Part shown: positions 9,601 to 20,405 of the stretch, piece after piece
Numbering within the stretch: the stretch's first letter is position 1
Layout: the number at the start of each line of letters is the position of its first letter
Origin: Cavia porcellus
Lineage: Eukaryota > Chordata > Mammalia > Rodentia > Caviidae
Length of the DNA: 64,000 bases
Assembly (NCBI RefSeq): GCF_034190915.1
Contig: NW_026947496.1
Span: 31,740,001 to 31,804,000, forward strand
Direction of reading: 5' to 3'
Notes under the pieces: generated by a model
Told to the model about the DNA's origin: nothing
Database searches by the model: none
Seen by the model: the letters and a program-made list of their open reading frames with translations, nothing else
Translations under genes and position numbers: made by a program

Positions 9601-12380
9601 GCATCAGCCTCTGTTCTGGGCAGCTAGGAGGAACAGGACTGCAGGCCTCTGGACTGGGCAGAAGTCAACACTGCAGAGGACCTGCACTTTACACATGGGC
9701 ACGTCCAAAGCTGAGCTTTAAGAAGTCAAGTGTTTGCCCAGTGTTTTCTGCCCCCAGGCTGTGTCCCTGCTGTCCCCTGGTGTTCAACAGTGTGGGTATC
9801 TGTGCCAGTGTTTTCCCCTTCCCATTGCCACTAATTTCTGAACACATTCTACAGCAAGCAGAGCTGATGACCTACTGTGTATCACACACTGCTGGGCTGA
9901 CACTGCAGACAGATGGACATGGTCTCTGTCCCCAAAACTGTACTTTCAAGTTGAGAAATAAAAAACTGCTTTCTAGTTGGTAACTGCAAAAAATTCTATA
10001 GAAAGAAAGCCATAGTCAAGTAACTGGTCATGTTATCTGCATGGTGGTCAGGATCAGCTACAATTCTCAAGCTTTGGTTGTGGGTACCATGGTGTGACAT
10101 GTACTGGGTGCCTTGGGTGGCAGGAATCACAGGTGCCCAGGCAGGTGCTTGGAAGGGCTTGGAATATCTAGGAGCAGTAGAGGATGGTGGGGCTGGACCA
10201 GAGGAGAAGAGCGGGGGCAGGATATTATGAGGAGACTCAGTAGGGACCACATCCTCATAGACTGGTGGCCTTCTAGTAGGCACAATGATGTAACAGTTAA
10301 GCTTAATTATGTCTGAAGTTCAGACACACAGACTAGGTCAAATTGGAAGAAGATGGTATGTGAACTCTAGTGCCGGACCTGGCCCTCAGGTGTATCTGAG
10401 CTCTGGAGTAAGAGGCCCCATCGTGGGAACTGCACACTAGGGTCACTGCCCAGGCTTTGGAGAGCACCACACCCAATCCCCTCAAGTCATGAACTGCAAG
10501 CAAGAATTTACTGGCATCTACTCAGCCCAGTGCCCTGGCCCACTTTCTCACAGCCTCCTTTACACACATTGTTCTGGAATTTACCTGTGCTTAAAGAGGC
10601 TCCCCCACCCTACATCCCTATATACCTGCTGTTGCCGCACTGTCACTACCTGACTCCTTGTTCCTGCCCGTGAAACTTCTGGAGATGGAGTATTTTCCTC
10701 CTAAACCACGATATGGTCCCTGCCTGGGATCTGTAAGGAAATACCTGACTTCACTTCCTAGCCAGGTGGGGTGCTGGAGTTGCAATTTTCATCCAAAGAA
10801 CTAGTGACTGTCTCAGGCCAGTCCCTCTGGGTAACAGGGAGCACTCACAGTCAGGTTCCCAGTGTCCAGGGAAGGTTAAACAGCACAAACTGGACCCAGA
10901 TCAGGCAGGAGCCACAGGGTGCCTCACCCTAGAAACAAGCTGCCCCAGGGAGGAAACTCTGGGTTAGACAAGCAGGCATGAGGCTGCCTACCAAGTAGAG
11001 CTTTTCTGTGGGTGACATGCTGTCCACACCCCTGGGCAGTCGCTGCTTGCTTCTTGTTGGGCAGGGTGCCACCTACTCCAGGATTTCACCTTAGTTTACT
11101 TGGATGTCTCAAAGCACAACCTCCAGCCAGCTCTTGCGCCATCATCATGTCTACTTTCATGATGAAAGCACTACCCATCTGACAAATATAGACACTGACA
11201 TATAGTTGAGCAGGGTCTCAAGGGGCCCAGAGCATCCATGTGATGGGTTGAGAGGAGGCACCAGGTTTGTCCCACTCTACCCTGGCACCTTTCCCCCATA
11301 GCATCTCATCCAGCCGGCTCAACCCTGGACTGGACAGAGCTCACGCAGGTTCAGGTGTTCATGTTAATGTCTGGGGACAGCTTTGCCTTGGGGACATCAG
11401 GACAAGCAGCTGCAGGCAGCTCCCCATCCATAACGCTCTGCAGTCTCGGTTCCTGCGCAACCCTCCTGCGATCTGCAGAGGGAGCATGTCATGGCCCTTG
11501 GCCCTCTGAGCCTAAATCCCAGAACTTTCTGTTACTTTATAGTTTAGAAAATATACACCAGGTGTTTCCAGGGACTGAAGGACAGATTATTTACCCAAGA
11601 TCCTTCCCAAGGAGGTGTGATCCTGGCACTCTGAGGCTCTTCCTGCTCTTCCCCATGTCTGCAGAGCCTGGTCTCATGCCTCAGACAGAGGATCACAAAT
11701 GGGTTCAGCTGATAGCATGTTGTAAATCGCTGGTGCTGGCAGACAGGGGAGGCTAGCCTGGTGATGCCAGGCTGGGGTGCTGACCCTCAGCACCTGCATA
11801 GAGGCTACTTGTGCTCCATCACTATCTCCCCCACTTCTGACCAGAAGAGTCTCAGAATTCTGGGGCTCTGCATCCTGACCCTGCCCTCCTACTCTGCTTT
11901 GGAAATGGTATCTGTCTTCCAGTTTGCTCCTCTCCCACCCCACTGTCTCTGTTGGCTCAGAGGCCTCTTGATGCTTTATATATGTAAGATGTCTAGCACA
12001 TGTCTGGCACATGACAGCCACTCCGAGCATGCTGGCCAGGTCCCCTCTAGCCTATCTTAACATATGTGACAAAGAAATAACTAAATCATATGGCAACAAT
12101 ATATTCAGATTTTCTGAGATAGTCCCAAATTTAAATAATTTCATCTTTTTCAAAAAGCCACATGTTAACTGTATGATTATACAAATTTTAATTTTTGAGG
12201 AAACTTTTATCCCAGTTTTACAGCACACAAAATTCCAAGATAATATCCAAAAATTCCTGCCCTTTATCACTGTATCTGCCCTGAATAAACCAAAACCTGT
12301 GCACGGGATGGATTTCACTTTACAATCAGATTGTGTATAAATACACTTAGGATATCCGAGATGATTGTGCTACAAGTTCT
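9601..12380. other. Intergenic, mostly unique
   Basis: Moderate GC, no recognised repeats. The open frames (for example 11267-11756 +, 11674-12030 -) overlap each other on both strands and show no family signature. A minus-strand frame at 9996-10283 is described separately. Confidence 0.4.
9996..10283 (-). pseudogene. Possible decayed coding segment with PPVYEDVVP motif
   Basis: A 95-codon minus frame begins with PTRRPPVYEDVVPTESP and is rich in Pro/Ser (LPPLFSSGPAPPSS), resembling the proline-rich cytoplasmic tail with a PPxY-like motif found in small membrane proteins. There is no clear start context, partner exon or upstream membrane segment in frame. I do not recognise the parent gene. 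It may equally be a chance frame. Confidence 0.25.
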
Positions 12381-12699
12381 ATAAGTTCATAGAACAAAGC
12401 AGTTAATATTCATAGGATTGGAACAATTTTGCATGTTTGTATCAGGTGACCTGAGGAGCTCTTCAAGATCACTATGTAACGTATCAACCTTAGTTCTATT
12501 CTTACCACCATGTTTTGAAAGCCTATATTGTTACTGTTTTGGGCTCTTTGTTATTGTTATTTATTTGTGTTTTTTGTTTCTTATTTTCCTAGTAACTTGT
12601 TTTGTTTTTCCCTGTAATACAGAAAGGATAGGTATACATGTAGAGGCTTATACAGGCCTAGAACTTCTCCCAAGCAGTTTATGAGAATTGCTTATATGT

Positions 12700-13160
12700 G
12701 ATGAAATGAACAGCTACTTTGAAGAAAAAGAGACATTATGTTATCCATTGCTGATTCTGTATCATCGTGCTGTGAAAGCCATTAATGCTTCTATTCTTTG
12801 TTCAGAGTGGTTTTAGTCTGTTTTGTGTTGTTTAATTTCAACATACATGAAGGTATGGATAGCTATTTTGAAGAGAACAAGAGACATTATGGCAGCCATT
12901 GTTGACTTTCCTATTGTCTGGCTTTGAAGGCCTTTAATGCCTTCATCATTGTTCTGATCAGTTTATTTTGTTTTGTATGAATTCGTTGTGTGTGAAGATA
13001 TACACAACCATTTAGAAAAAAACAAGGGACATTATGGTTAGCCACTGTAGATCTCCTGTTGTCTTGCTTTGAAATCTGTGTCACATTGTTTTCTTCTGAT
13101 CTGCTTTGTTCTGTGTTGTTATGTTTAGTTTTACCTCTTTTTAAAATAAAATTTAAAAAA
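12700..13160 (+). repeat. About 150-bp tandem repeat, 3 copies, with poly(A)-like end
   Basis: GACATTATG occurs at 12732, 12883 and 13028 within similar contexts (AGCTACTTTGAAG, AGCTATTTTGAAG, ATTTAGAAAAAAACAAGGG), giving spacings of 151 and 145 bases. Each copy is followed by a GCCATTG/GCCACTG block, a CTTTGAA-type block and a TTTTGTGTTGTT-like block. The array ends in AAATAAAATTTAAAAAATAG, similar to the L1 3' ends in this window. It may be a retroelement 3' UTR. Confidence 0.65.
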
Positions 13161-13235
13161 TAGATGCCTCATAGATCAGTAAAGCACACTTTGGTGTGTC
13201 TGTCACACTGCTATGACCCTGCAGACAGTATCTGC

Positions 13236-13365
13236 TTCCTAACTGCCGTCTCCTTCTTCTCCTCCTCTTTCCTCATCTCCTTCTCCTTCCTCATCTCCTC
13301 CTCCTCCTCCTCCTCTTCCTCCTCCCTCCTTTTCATCCTCCTCTTCCTGCTTCTTCTCTTTCAGG
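13236..13365 (+). repeat. Homopyrimidine (TCC)n-rich tract
   Basis: About 130 bases almost purely C and T, with a central CTCCTCCTCCTCCTCCTC run. The opposite strand is Gly/Glu-coding only because it is purine-rich. Confidence 0.85.
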
Positions 13366-13394
13366 TACTCTTCCCAACCTGTTCTTCTCAGCTG

Positions 13395-13560
13395 CCCTGA
13401 AGCAAGCAGCTTTGCTTTACAACGCCCTTCTGCCATTACCTTCCTGCCTTGGAACCAGAAAACCATGGACTGAAACCATGAGGCAAATTAAATCTCTCTT
13501 TCTTTAAGTTGTAGGTGTCAGGTAGTGTGTTTCAGTGGCAGAAAGGCTGATCAATACACT
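13395..13560 (+). mobile_element. LTR 3' end, MaLR-like
   Basis: CCTTGGAACCAGAAAACCAT, then AAATTAAATCTCTCTTTCTT, GTAGGTGTCAGGTAGTGTG and GGCAGAAAGGCTGATCAAT match the pattern of MaLR LTR 3' ends (AATAAA-like signal, then a GTCAGGTATTTTGTCACAGC-type block). Confidence 0.55.
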
Positions 13561-13561
13561 C

Positions 13562-14215
13562 ATCATTAGTTGACAAGGAAATACAGATTTAAAACCTCTT
13601 GAAATGCTGCTGCATACTCTTTTTGAGTTCTTAAAATGAGGAAGTCTGGAAATACAAAGTGTTAATGAGAACATCAAGCAACTGAAAGCTTCGTACATTT
13701 CTGATGGGATGCAAAATAGAGCAGTCACTTTTGAAAATAACTTGACAGTTTCTCGTAAGTTAACATTAACTTATACAGTCAGCAATCCCTTAGTTAGATA
13801 TTGACTCACAAGAAATAAAAACATACATTTCTACCCAAGAGGTAAATTACAATACACACAATGACATATTACATACTCAATAATGCAGTTCAGTTGTTTC
13901 ATTCTCACTGATACACTCAACACAGATGAATTTCAAATGCACTAAGTGAGATAAATCAGGCACAATGGCCATATACTTATGTTATTCCACTTACACGTTA
14001 TTCTAGAAAAGGCAAAAATGAGTCGAAACAAGTAAGTAGGTCAGGACCAGAGATGGAGGAGAGAAGAGGGGGATGAGGGAACATTCAGAGAGATGGAAAA
14101 GTTCTCAGTGCTCGCTAGATGGCTGACTGAACAGGTTTGTCACAATTCATTGATCTGACCACTTAAAAGTGACAACATCTGACCGAAAAAATATTAAGTA
14201 TTATTCAGGTATTTA
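13562..14215 (+). mobile_element. Old L1 3' end (L1M type), plus orientation
   Basis: Follows the sense L1M 3' region: GAGAACATCAAGCAACTG, ACTTTTGAAAATAACTTGAC, TTCTACCCAAGAGGTAAA, AATTTCAAATGCACTAAG, GGACCAGAGATGGAGG. Diverged, with no intact frame. Confidence 0.7.
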
Positions 14216-14229
14216 AGTAATTTATTTTA

Positions 14230-14745
14230 TGCTGGTATTAGTTTCTATAGCTGTGTCATAAGTCACCACAAAGTTAGCAGCTAAAACATCTATGGAATTT
14301 GTATATCCTCTAATCAGAAGCACGGGAGCCTGTGGTTGGGTCCAAAGTTCAGGGCTTTACAGGGCTCAGACTAAGCATGGGGTGCCAGATGCAGTTCTTA
14401 CCTGGCAGCTCTGGAGGGAAATCTTCTGTGTTGGTTAGGTTTCCTGCTGCTGGACTCAGTGCCTAACATCTCCAATTTAAAGGAGGAGAGGTTTAATTTT
14501 ATTCAGATTTTAGCAGTCTGTGGTCACCTGGCTCCAAGGCAGGAACACGATGGTGAAAATTGTCAGTTCATGGTGGCCAGGAAGAAGAAAGGAGGAGCAA
14601 TGCCAAAAAGAAAAGAAGAAACCAGACATAGACCCCAAGGCCATGCTTCCATGGGCCCCCAAGACATGCCTAGAGGAGTGCTGTACCAGTATTCTAGGCA
14701 GCTTCCAATCTAGTGACAGTGAGATCTTACCTCATAAATTAAAAA
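14230..14745 (+). repeat. Ancient interspersed repeats, family not resolved
   Basis: 14245-14345 follows a pattern I know from old mammalian repeats (GTTTCTATAGCTGTGTCATA, then AAGTCACCACAAAGTTAG). 14430-14735 resembles a second common repeat (TTTCCTGCTGCTGGACTC, TTAAAGGAGGAGAGGTTTA, CTGTGGTCACCTGGCTCC). I cannot name either with certainty. Confidence 0.45.
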
Positions 14746-14859
14746 AAAATTAAAGCATTTAAAAAGGGCAGTGGGAGGTGTTCATCTTGGCTGGCTAGGT
14801 GTCAGTGATGAGGCTCCCAGATGGGGATCTGCCTATTCAGGAATAGAAGGTATCGTTCC

Positions 14860-15385
14860 ACTTTCTGATTTCCTCTCCAATCTCCTTGTATAGACTACTG
14901 TAATTTTCATTATAGATAACGTTCATTTCCTTAGGTTAGTTCCTAAGTATTTAATTTTTATTGGGGCTACTGTAAATGTACTGTACTCTTTTCCCAATTT
15001 GTTGCTCAGTGAGTTCATAACTATTATATAGGAACAATACTGATTTTTGTTGTTTCGATCCACTACCTTGCTGAGGTAGTTTAGGAGTCTAAGAGCTCTA
15101 GGAGCCATTTGGTGCATTTATTAATTCTAGGAGTCTTTTGGTGAAATTTTTTTGTGTTCTACATAATGATCATATCATTGTAAAAAAGGATATTTTGACA
15201 TAATCTTTCATTTCACACACGCACACACATATGTAATTTCTTTCTCTTGATGGTTGCTCTGGCTAAAGTTTATTTAGAAGTTTAAAGTTTATTGAAGAGG
15301 AATGGTGATAGTGGACATCCTGGTGTTGTTCTTGATGTTTAGAGGGAAAGCTTACAATTTTCCACCATTAATATATGTTGGCAGT
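14860..15385 (-). mobile_element. L1 ORF2 fragment, antisense
   Basis: Plus strand: CTCTCCAATCTCCTTGTATA, TTAGTTCCTAAGTATTTAA, GGTGATAGTGGACATCCTGG. These are antisense ORF2 landmarks in L1 order, frame broken. Confidence 0.75.
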
Positions 15386-15389
15386 AGGT

Positions 15390-15790
15390 TTATGTTACGA
15401 CTTGTATCTAGATGTCCCCCCAAAACCGCATGCACTCATAGGTGGGACTTTTTGGAGGTGGCTGGATCTAGGGTGTGTGACTATGGATTAAAAGTGTGTG
15501 ACAACTGGATTAGTCTGCTGAGTGGTTAGCATTGTTCTGGGTGTAGGTAATGGGAAGCCCTACCCTGGATGTGTGTGGTACCAATCAGTAAGCTTGTAGT
15601 CTGGATGGGATCAGAAGAAATGCAGGCTCACTCTTCTCTGCCTCTGCCCTGCCACTCTGCCATGCCATGCCCTGTCTTGGAGCCAGGTGAGTAGGAAATC
15701 TCTACAAAGTATATGCTAAAATAAACCTTTCTTCTTTTAACTTTGGGTGTCAGGTATTTTGTGTCAGCAATGAGAAAATGACTAAGACAG
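15390..15790 (+). mobile_element. MaLR-like LTR
   Basis: Starts near TTACGACTTGTATCTAGATG-TCCCCC and runs through GTGGGACTTTTTGGAGGTGG, CAGGCTCACTCTTCTCTGCC, AAATAAACCTTTCTTC (polyadenylation signal region), then GTGTCAGGTATTTTGTGTCA and ACTAAGACAG. Layout and length fit a MaLR-type solitary LTR. Confidence 0.65.
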
Positions 15791-15834
15791 TTTATCATAA
15801 ATGGCTTTGACAGATTGAGATAAGGTCCTTCTAT

Positions 15835-18392
15835 ACTGATTTTCTTTTGTTTTCATTTAGAGAAAAAAAGCAAAACAGAGAAAAGGGTAGGAATAATACA
15901 GCATTTAAAAAAACAGTAAGAAATCACTAGTTGATACATTACATATTGTTAACTTAGAAGTAGTTGCTCAAGTAACAAAATCAAAGCATAAAAAGTGGAC
16001 AATCAAACAATGACAGTACAAACCATTCTGTCTGATGAACTAACAAAAAGTAGTATGGTTACCTATCTTGCACACTTAAATGCACATATAGTTATATCCT
16101 TTAGAGCACTTTCTTTCCATTTCATTATCACAATATCTATTATATGTTTTGGATCTTATTACTCTTTCAGTTTATTATTATTATTTTTTATACTAGAGAG
16201 ACACTATGATATTTACAAATGTGAATCTGATTTATTTCACTTATGAGGACAGTCTCAAGTTGCTTCCATTTACCTATAAAAGCCTCAAGATCATCTCTTT
16301 AATAGCTGAGTAATATTCCATTGTATAAAAATGCCACATCTTTTTCAATCATTCTGCAGCTGATAGGCATTTTGTTTGTTTCTGAGATTCATCTATTACA
16401 AATTGTGCTGCTATAAACATGGGTGACATATATTGCTGAGACATGACCTTTTCAATTTTTCTGGGAAAATACTCAGGAGGGGAATACCTCCTGATTCCCT
16501 CCTGATTCCTGATAGGATTGAATGGAACTTCCAAGCCTAGTTTTTGGAAGAATCTTCATACTGATTTCCATGGTGGTTGCACCTGTCTACACTCCCACCA
16601 ACAATGGAGAAGTGTTCCTTTTTCTCCACAGCCTCTCCAACATTTGTTATTGGTTGATTTCTTGATGACAGCCATTCTTTCTAGAGGGAGATGAAATCTC
16701 AATGCTGTTTTAATTTGTATTCCTCAAATGACCAGTGATGATGACCATTTCTTCATGTATTTTTTTGCCATTATTATATAGTCATCTGAGAAATATATGT
16801 TCATCTCAGATGCCCATTTTTGGAGGGGGTCTTTGAATCTGGGGGCTTCATGCTTTTCAAATCTTTATATGTTCTGAATATAAGTCCTTTGAGAGACTCC
16901 TGGCTAAAATTCTTTCCCATTCTGTGGGTTTTTATTTCACTTTGTTGGTGATTTCTTTTGAAGTGCAAAAACTTTTTGATAAGATGAGATCCCAGTTGTT
17001 GATTCTTTGAAGTACTTCCCATGTGGTTTGTGTTTTGTTCATGAATTCTTTGCCTATCCCTATGTCTCCAAGATTTCTACCTATGTTGTCTTCCTACTTA
17101 GTAAATTTAGTGTTTATGTTCTAATATTTAGATCTTTGATCCATTTTGACTTTAGTTTAGTGCATGGTGATAGGCCTGGGTGTAGTTTCAGTCTTTGGCA
17201 TGTGGAAAGCCAATTTTTCCAACACCATTTATTAAAGAGGCTATCCTTCTTCCAGTGAGCATGTTTAGCCCCTTTGTGAAATGTAAGGTGGATGAGTGTC
17301 TTTGTAGTTGTGTTTTCATCTTCTAATCTGTTCCATTGATCCTCAGGTATATTTCTTTGCCAATACCATGCTGATTTTATCACTGTAGCTTTGTAGTGTA
17401 ATTTCAGGTCAGGGATTGAGATGCCTCCTACCTTGCCTTTGTTGTCCAGAATTGGCTTTCTATTCTAGGTTTCTTCTGTTTCCAAGTGAATTTTAGGAGT
17501 GTTTTCTCTAGATCTGTAAAGTATATTAAAGGTATTTTGATTGGTATTGCATTAAATCTGTATAACAGTTTTGGAAGTATGGCCATTTTCACAATGTTGG
17601 TTCTTCCTAATCAAGAGCAAGGAATATCCTTCCATTTTCTAATATCCTCTTCAATCTCCTTTTTTAGAGTTGTATAATTTTCAGCATTATAGGTCTTTTA
17701 TATTCTTGGTTAAGCTGATCCCTAAGTATTTCATTTTTTTAGATGCTATTGTGAATGGCAATATTTCCATAATTTCTCTCTCAGTGAGTTTTTTGTTGGT
17801 GTACAGGAATGCTACTGATTTTTTAGTGTTGACTTTGTATTCTGCTACACAGCTGAATTTGTTTATTACCTCTAGTAGTCTTTTAATTGAGTTTTTGGGG
17901 TCTTCTATGTAGAGTACATGTCATCTGCAAATAGTTATAATTAACTTCTTAATTTTTTATCCTTATTCCTTTTATTTCTTTCTCTTGTCTGATTGCTCTG
18001 GCTAATATTTCTAGAACTATATTGAATAGGAATAGTGGACATCCTCATCTTGCTCTTGATTTTAGAGTGAAAGTGTTCAGTTTTTGTCATTTAGTATAAT
18101 GTGGCTGTTGGTTTGTCATAGATGGATTTTTATCAGATTGCAGTAGATACCATCTATTCTGAGTTTCTGTAGGATTTTCATCATGAACAAGTGTTGGACT
18201 TTATCAAAAGCTTTTTCTGCATCTATTGAGATGATCATATGATTTTTATTTTTGACTCTGTTGATATGGTGTATTACATTTATTGATCTGCTTATGTTAA
18301 AACCATCCCTGCATTCCTGGGATAAATCCCACTTGGTCATGATGTATAATCTTCTTGATGATTTGCTGCATTTATATACCAATTTTCTTTAG
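15835..18392 (-). mobile_element. L1 copy C1: 3' UTR to RT domain, antisense
   Basis: A 5'-truncated L1. The 3' UTR (about 15850-16250) shares its sequence with the L1 tails at 2316-2584 and 38875-39382. ORF2 then follows toward higher coordinates: PMFIAAQFVIDESQKQTKC (16349-16534), the block with NKWCWKNWLSTCQRLKLHP and SKWIKDLN (17114-17383), and the RT segment with [18 protein letters not shown] (18116-18382). Several frameshifts show that it is inactive. Confidence 0.9.
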
Positions 18393-18540
18393 TTTTTTTT
18401 TTTTTTTGAGGCAGGGTCTTGTCATGTAGTTCAGGCTGGCCCTGAAATTATTTAATCCAGGCTAGCTTCAGACTCATGACAATCTTCCTGCCTTAGCCTC
18501 TCAAGTACTGGGATTACAGAGAACTGCCACATTCAGCTTA
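18393..18540 (-). mobile_element. B1 SINE at the junction of two L1 fragments
   Basis: Poly-T, GAGGCAGGGTCTTGTCATG, GGATTACAGAGAACTGCCAC. The L1 RT segment on its left is repeated on its right ([19 protein letters not shown]), so the B1 sits between two separate L1 pieces, not inside one. Confidence 0.8.
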
Positions 18541-19576
18541 AATTTGTTTGTTCCTTTTTAATCATGAATGAATGCTGGATTTTCTCAAAGCTATTTTCTG
18601 CATCTATTGAATGATCATGTGATTTTTGTCCTCGTTTCTGTTTATGTGATATATTACATTTACTGATTTGTGTATGTTGGACCATCCTTGCATCCTTGGG
18701 ATGAAGTCTATTTGGCATTATGTGATATTTTTGATGATTTATTGAACTGTTTGCCAGCATCATGCAGATTTTTGTTCTATCTTCATTAAAGAGATTGGCC
18801 TGAAGTTTTCTTTTGTAGTCAAGTCCTTCTCTAGTTTTAGAATAAAGGTGATGCTAGCTGCTAGGATGAGGTTGGACATACTCTTTCCCTTTGAATTTCA
18901 TTAAAGTATTTGAGAAGTATTGCATTAGCTTTTCACTCAAGTTTATATAGAATTTAGAGGTGAATCTATTAGGTTCTGGGTTTTTATTAGTTGATAAGAT
19001 TGTATTATACTCTTGATTTCATTAAGAGTTATTGAATTATTCTGGGTTTTTCTTTCCTCTTCTGATTAGGCTTGGTATCTACTTTGAAAATAGGATGTCT
19101 GCTCCTGCTTGTTTTCAGGCTCGTGTTGCACAGAGTATTATGCATTTGGATTTATTTTTAATTAAATGTGTTTCTTATATGTAGCATGCTGTTGGATTTT
19201 GTTTCTTTGATCCAATCTGCCAAACTGCATCTTTTTATTGGGGAGTTGAGAACAGTCACAAAGACAGTTATAACTAAAAGGTACTGACTTGTTCCTGTCA
19301 CTGCATTATTTTCTTGTTGGTGATTCTTTTTCTCCTCCTTTTGCTTAACTGTTCACCCTACCTGATGTGTTCATTCCACTGTACTTCTTGGCACGATTGA
19401 CTGCATTATCTCTTCCTAGGATATACTTCAGAATTTTTTGGTGTGCTGGTTTGATAATCATGAATTTCTCAGCATGTTCTTTGTCATGGGGGAAAAAACC
19501 CTGTTTCTCCATCAGTTTTAAAAGATAGTTTTGCAGGAGATGTAAGTTTAGGTTGGAAGTTGTTTTCTGAGTTTTG

Positions 19577-19735
19577 TTTTTTGGTTTTTTGGGTTTTTTT
19601 GTCAAGGTCTCACTATGTAGCTCAGGCTGGCCTTGAAATCACTATAGTATCCCAGGCTGGCCTCAAATTCATGACAATCCATTTGTCTCAGCCTCCCAAC
19701 TGCTAGGATTACAGGTGTCCACCAGCACAACTGGC
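19577..19735 (-). mobile_element. B1 SINE (first of a tandem pair)
   Basis: CAAGGTCTCACTATGTAGCT, CAGGCTGGCCTTGAAATC, GGATTACAGGTGTCCACC, ending ACAACTGGC. Contains the ~29-base internal duplication (two GGCTGGCCT blocks). Confidence 0.85.
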
Positions 19736-19902
19736 ATTTGTTTTTGTTTTTGTTTTTATTTGTTTTTGAGACAGAGTCTTGCTATATAGTTCAGTCTGGT
19801 CTTGAACTCAGTGTCAACTAGGCTGGCCTTGAACTCACAGTGATGCTAATACTTCAGCCTCCCAAGCAATGGGATTACAAACTTGCACCACCAAACCTCA
19901 TT
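19736..19902 (-). mobile_element. B1 SINE (second of a tandem pair)
   Basis: A (TTTTTG)n tail, GAGACAGAGTCTTGCTATAT, GGCTGGCCTTGAACTCACAG, GGGATTACAAACTTGCACC. It directly abuts the preceding B1 in the same orientation. Confidence 0.85.
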
Positions 19903-20405
19903 TGAAAGTTGTTTTTTGTTGTTGTTTTTTTGGATGGGGGGGCAGGTAGGCTTGAAACATTTCACTTCAACCTTTTCAGGCCTTTGCAGATTGTATTGAG
20001 AAGTCTGCTGTTATTTTAATGAGTTTATCTTTAAAAATAATTTGTTGCTTTTCTGTAATAACTTTTAAGATTCTGTTCTGGCATTTTGACGATGATGTGG
20101 AGAAGCTCTTTCTGATTGTGGCTGTTTGGATTTTATATGCCTAGGCTACCCCTATGCTAAAGTCTTGTCTTATATTTGGAAAGTTTTCTTCTCTGATTTC
20201 TGTAAATGGGTGCCTTTTCACCACTCATGCTATCTTCTGATTTTTCATTAATTCTAATTAATATTGGGCCAGTCTTTTCAGCATAATCTAGCAGCTACTT
20301 TGCATAATCTCTTGTTTCTAAGGTATTCTTGAATGTATGGACACCTGCATCCATCTTATCTTCTAGTTTTGAAACTTTGTCCTCACATTGGTTACTTCTG
20401 CACCC

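Larger units (their letters stand above)
18541..20405 (-). mobile_element. L1 copy C2: RT, endonuclease start and ORF1, internally deleted
   Basis: Going to higher coordinates: a second RT segment (18533-18763), RT-upstream ORF2 to about 19090, then a jump to the ORF2 start/ORF1 C-terminus region (about 19100-19570; minus frame 19345-19605) and more ORF1 (19905-20400, parallel to 25180-25640). The central ORF2 part is missing. Two B1s are nested at 19577-19902. Confidence 0.75.
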
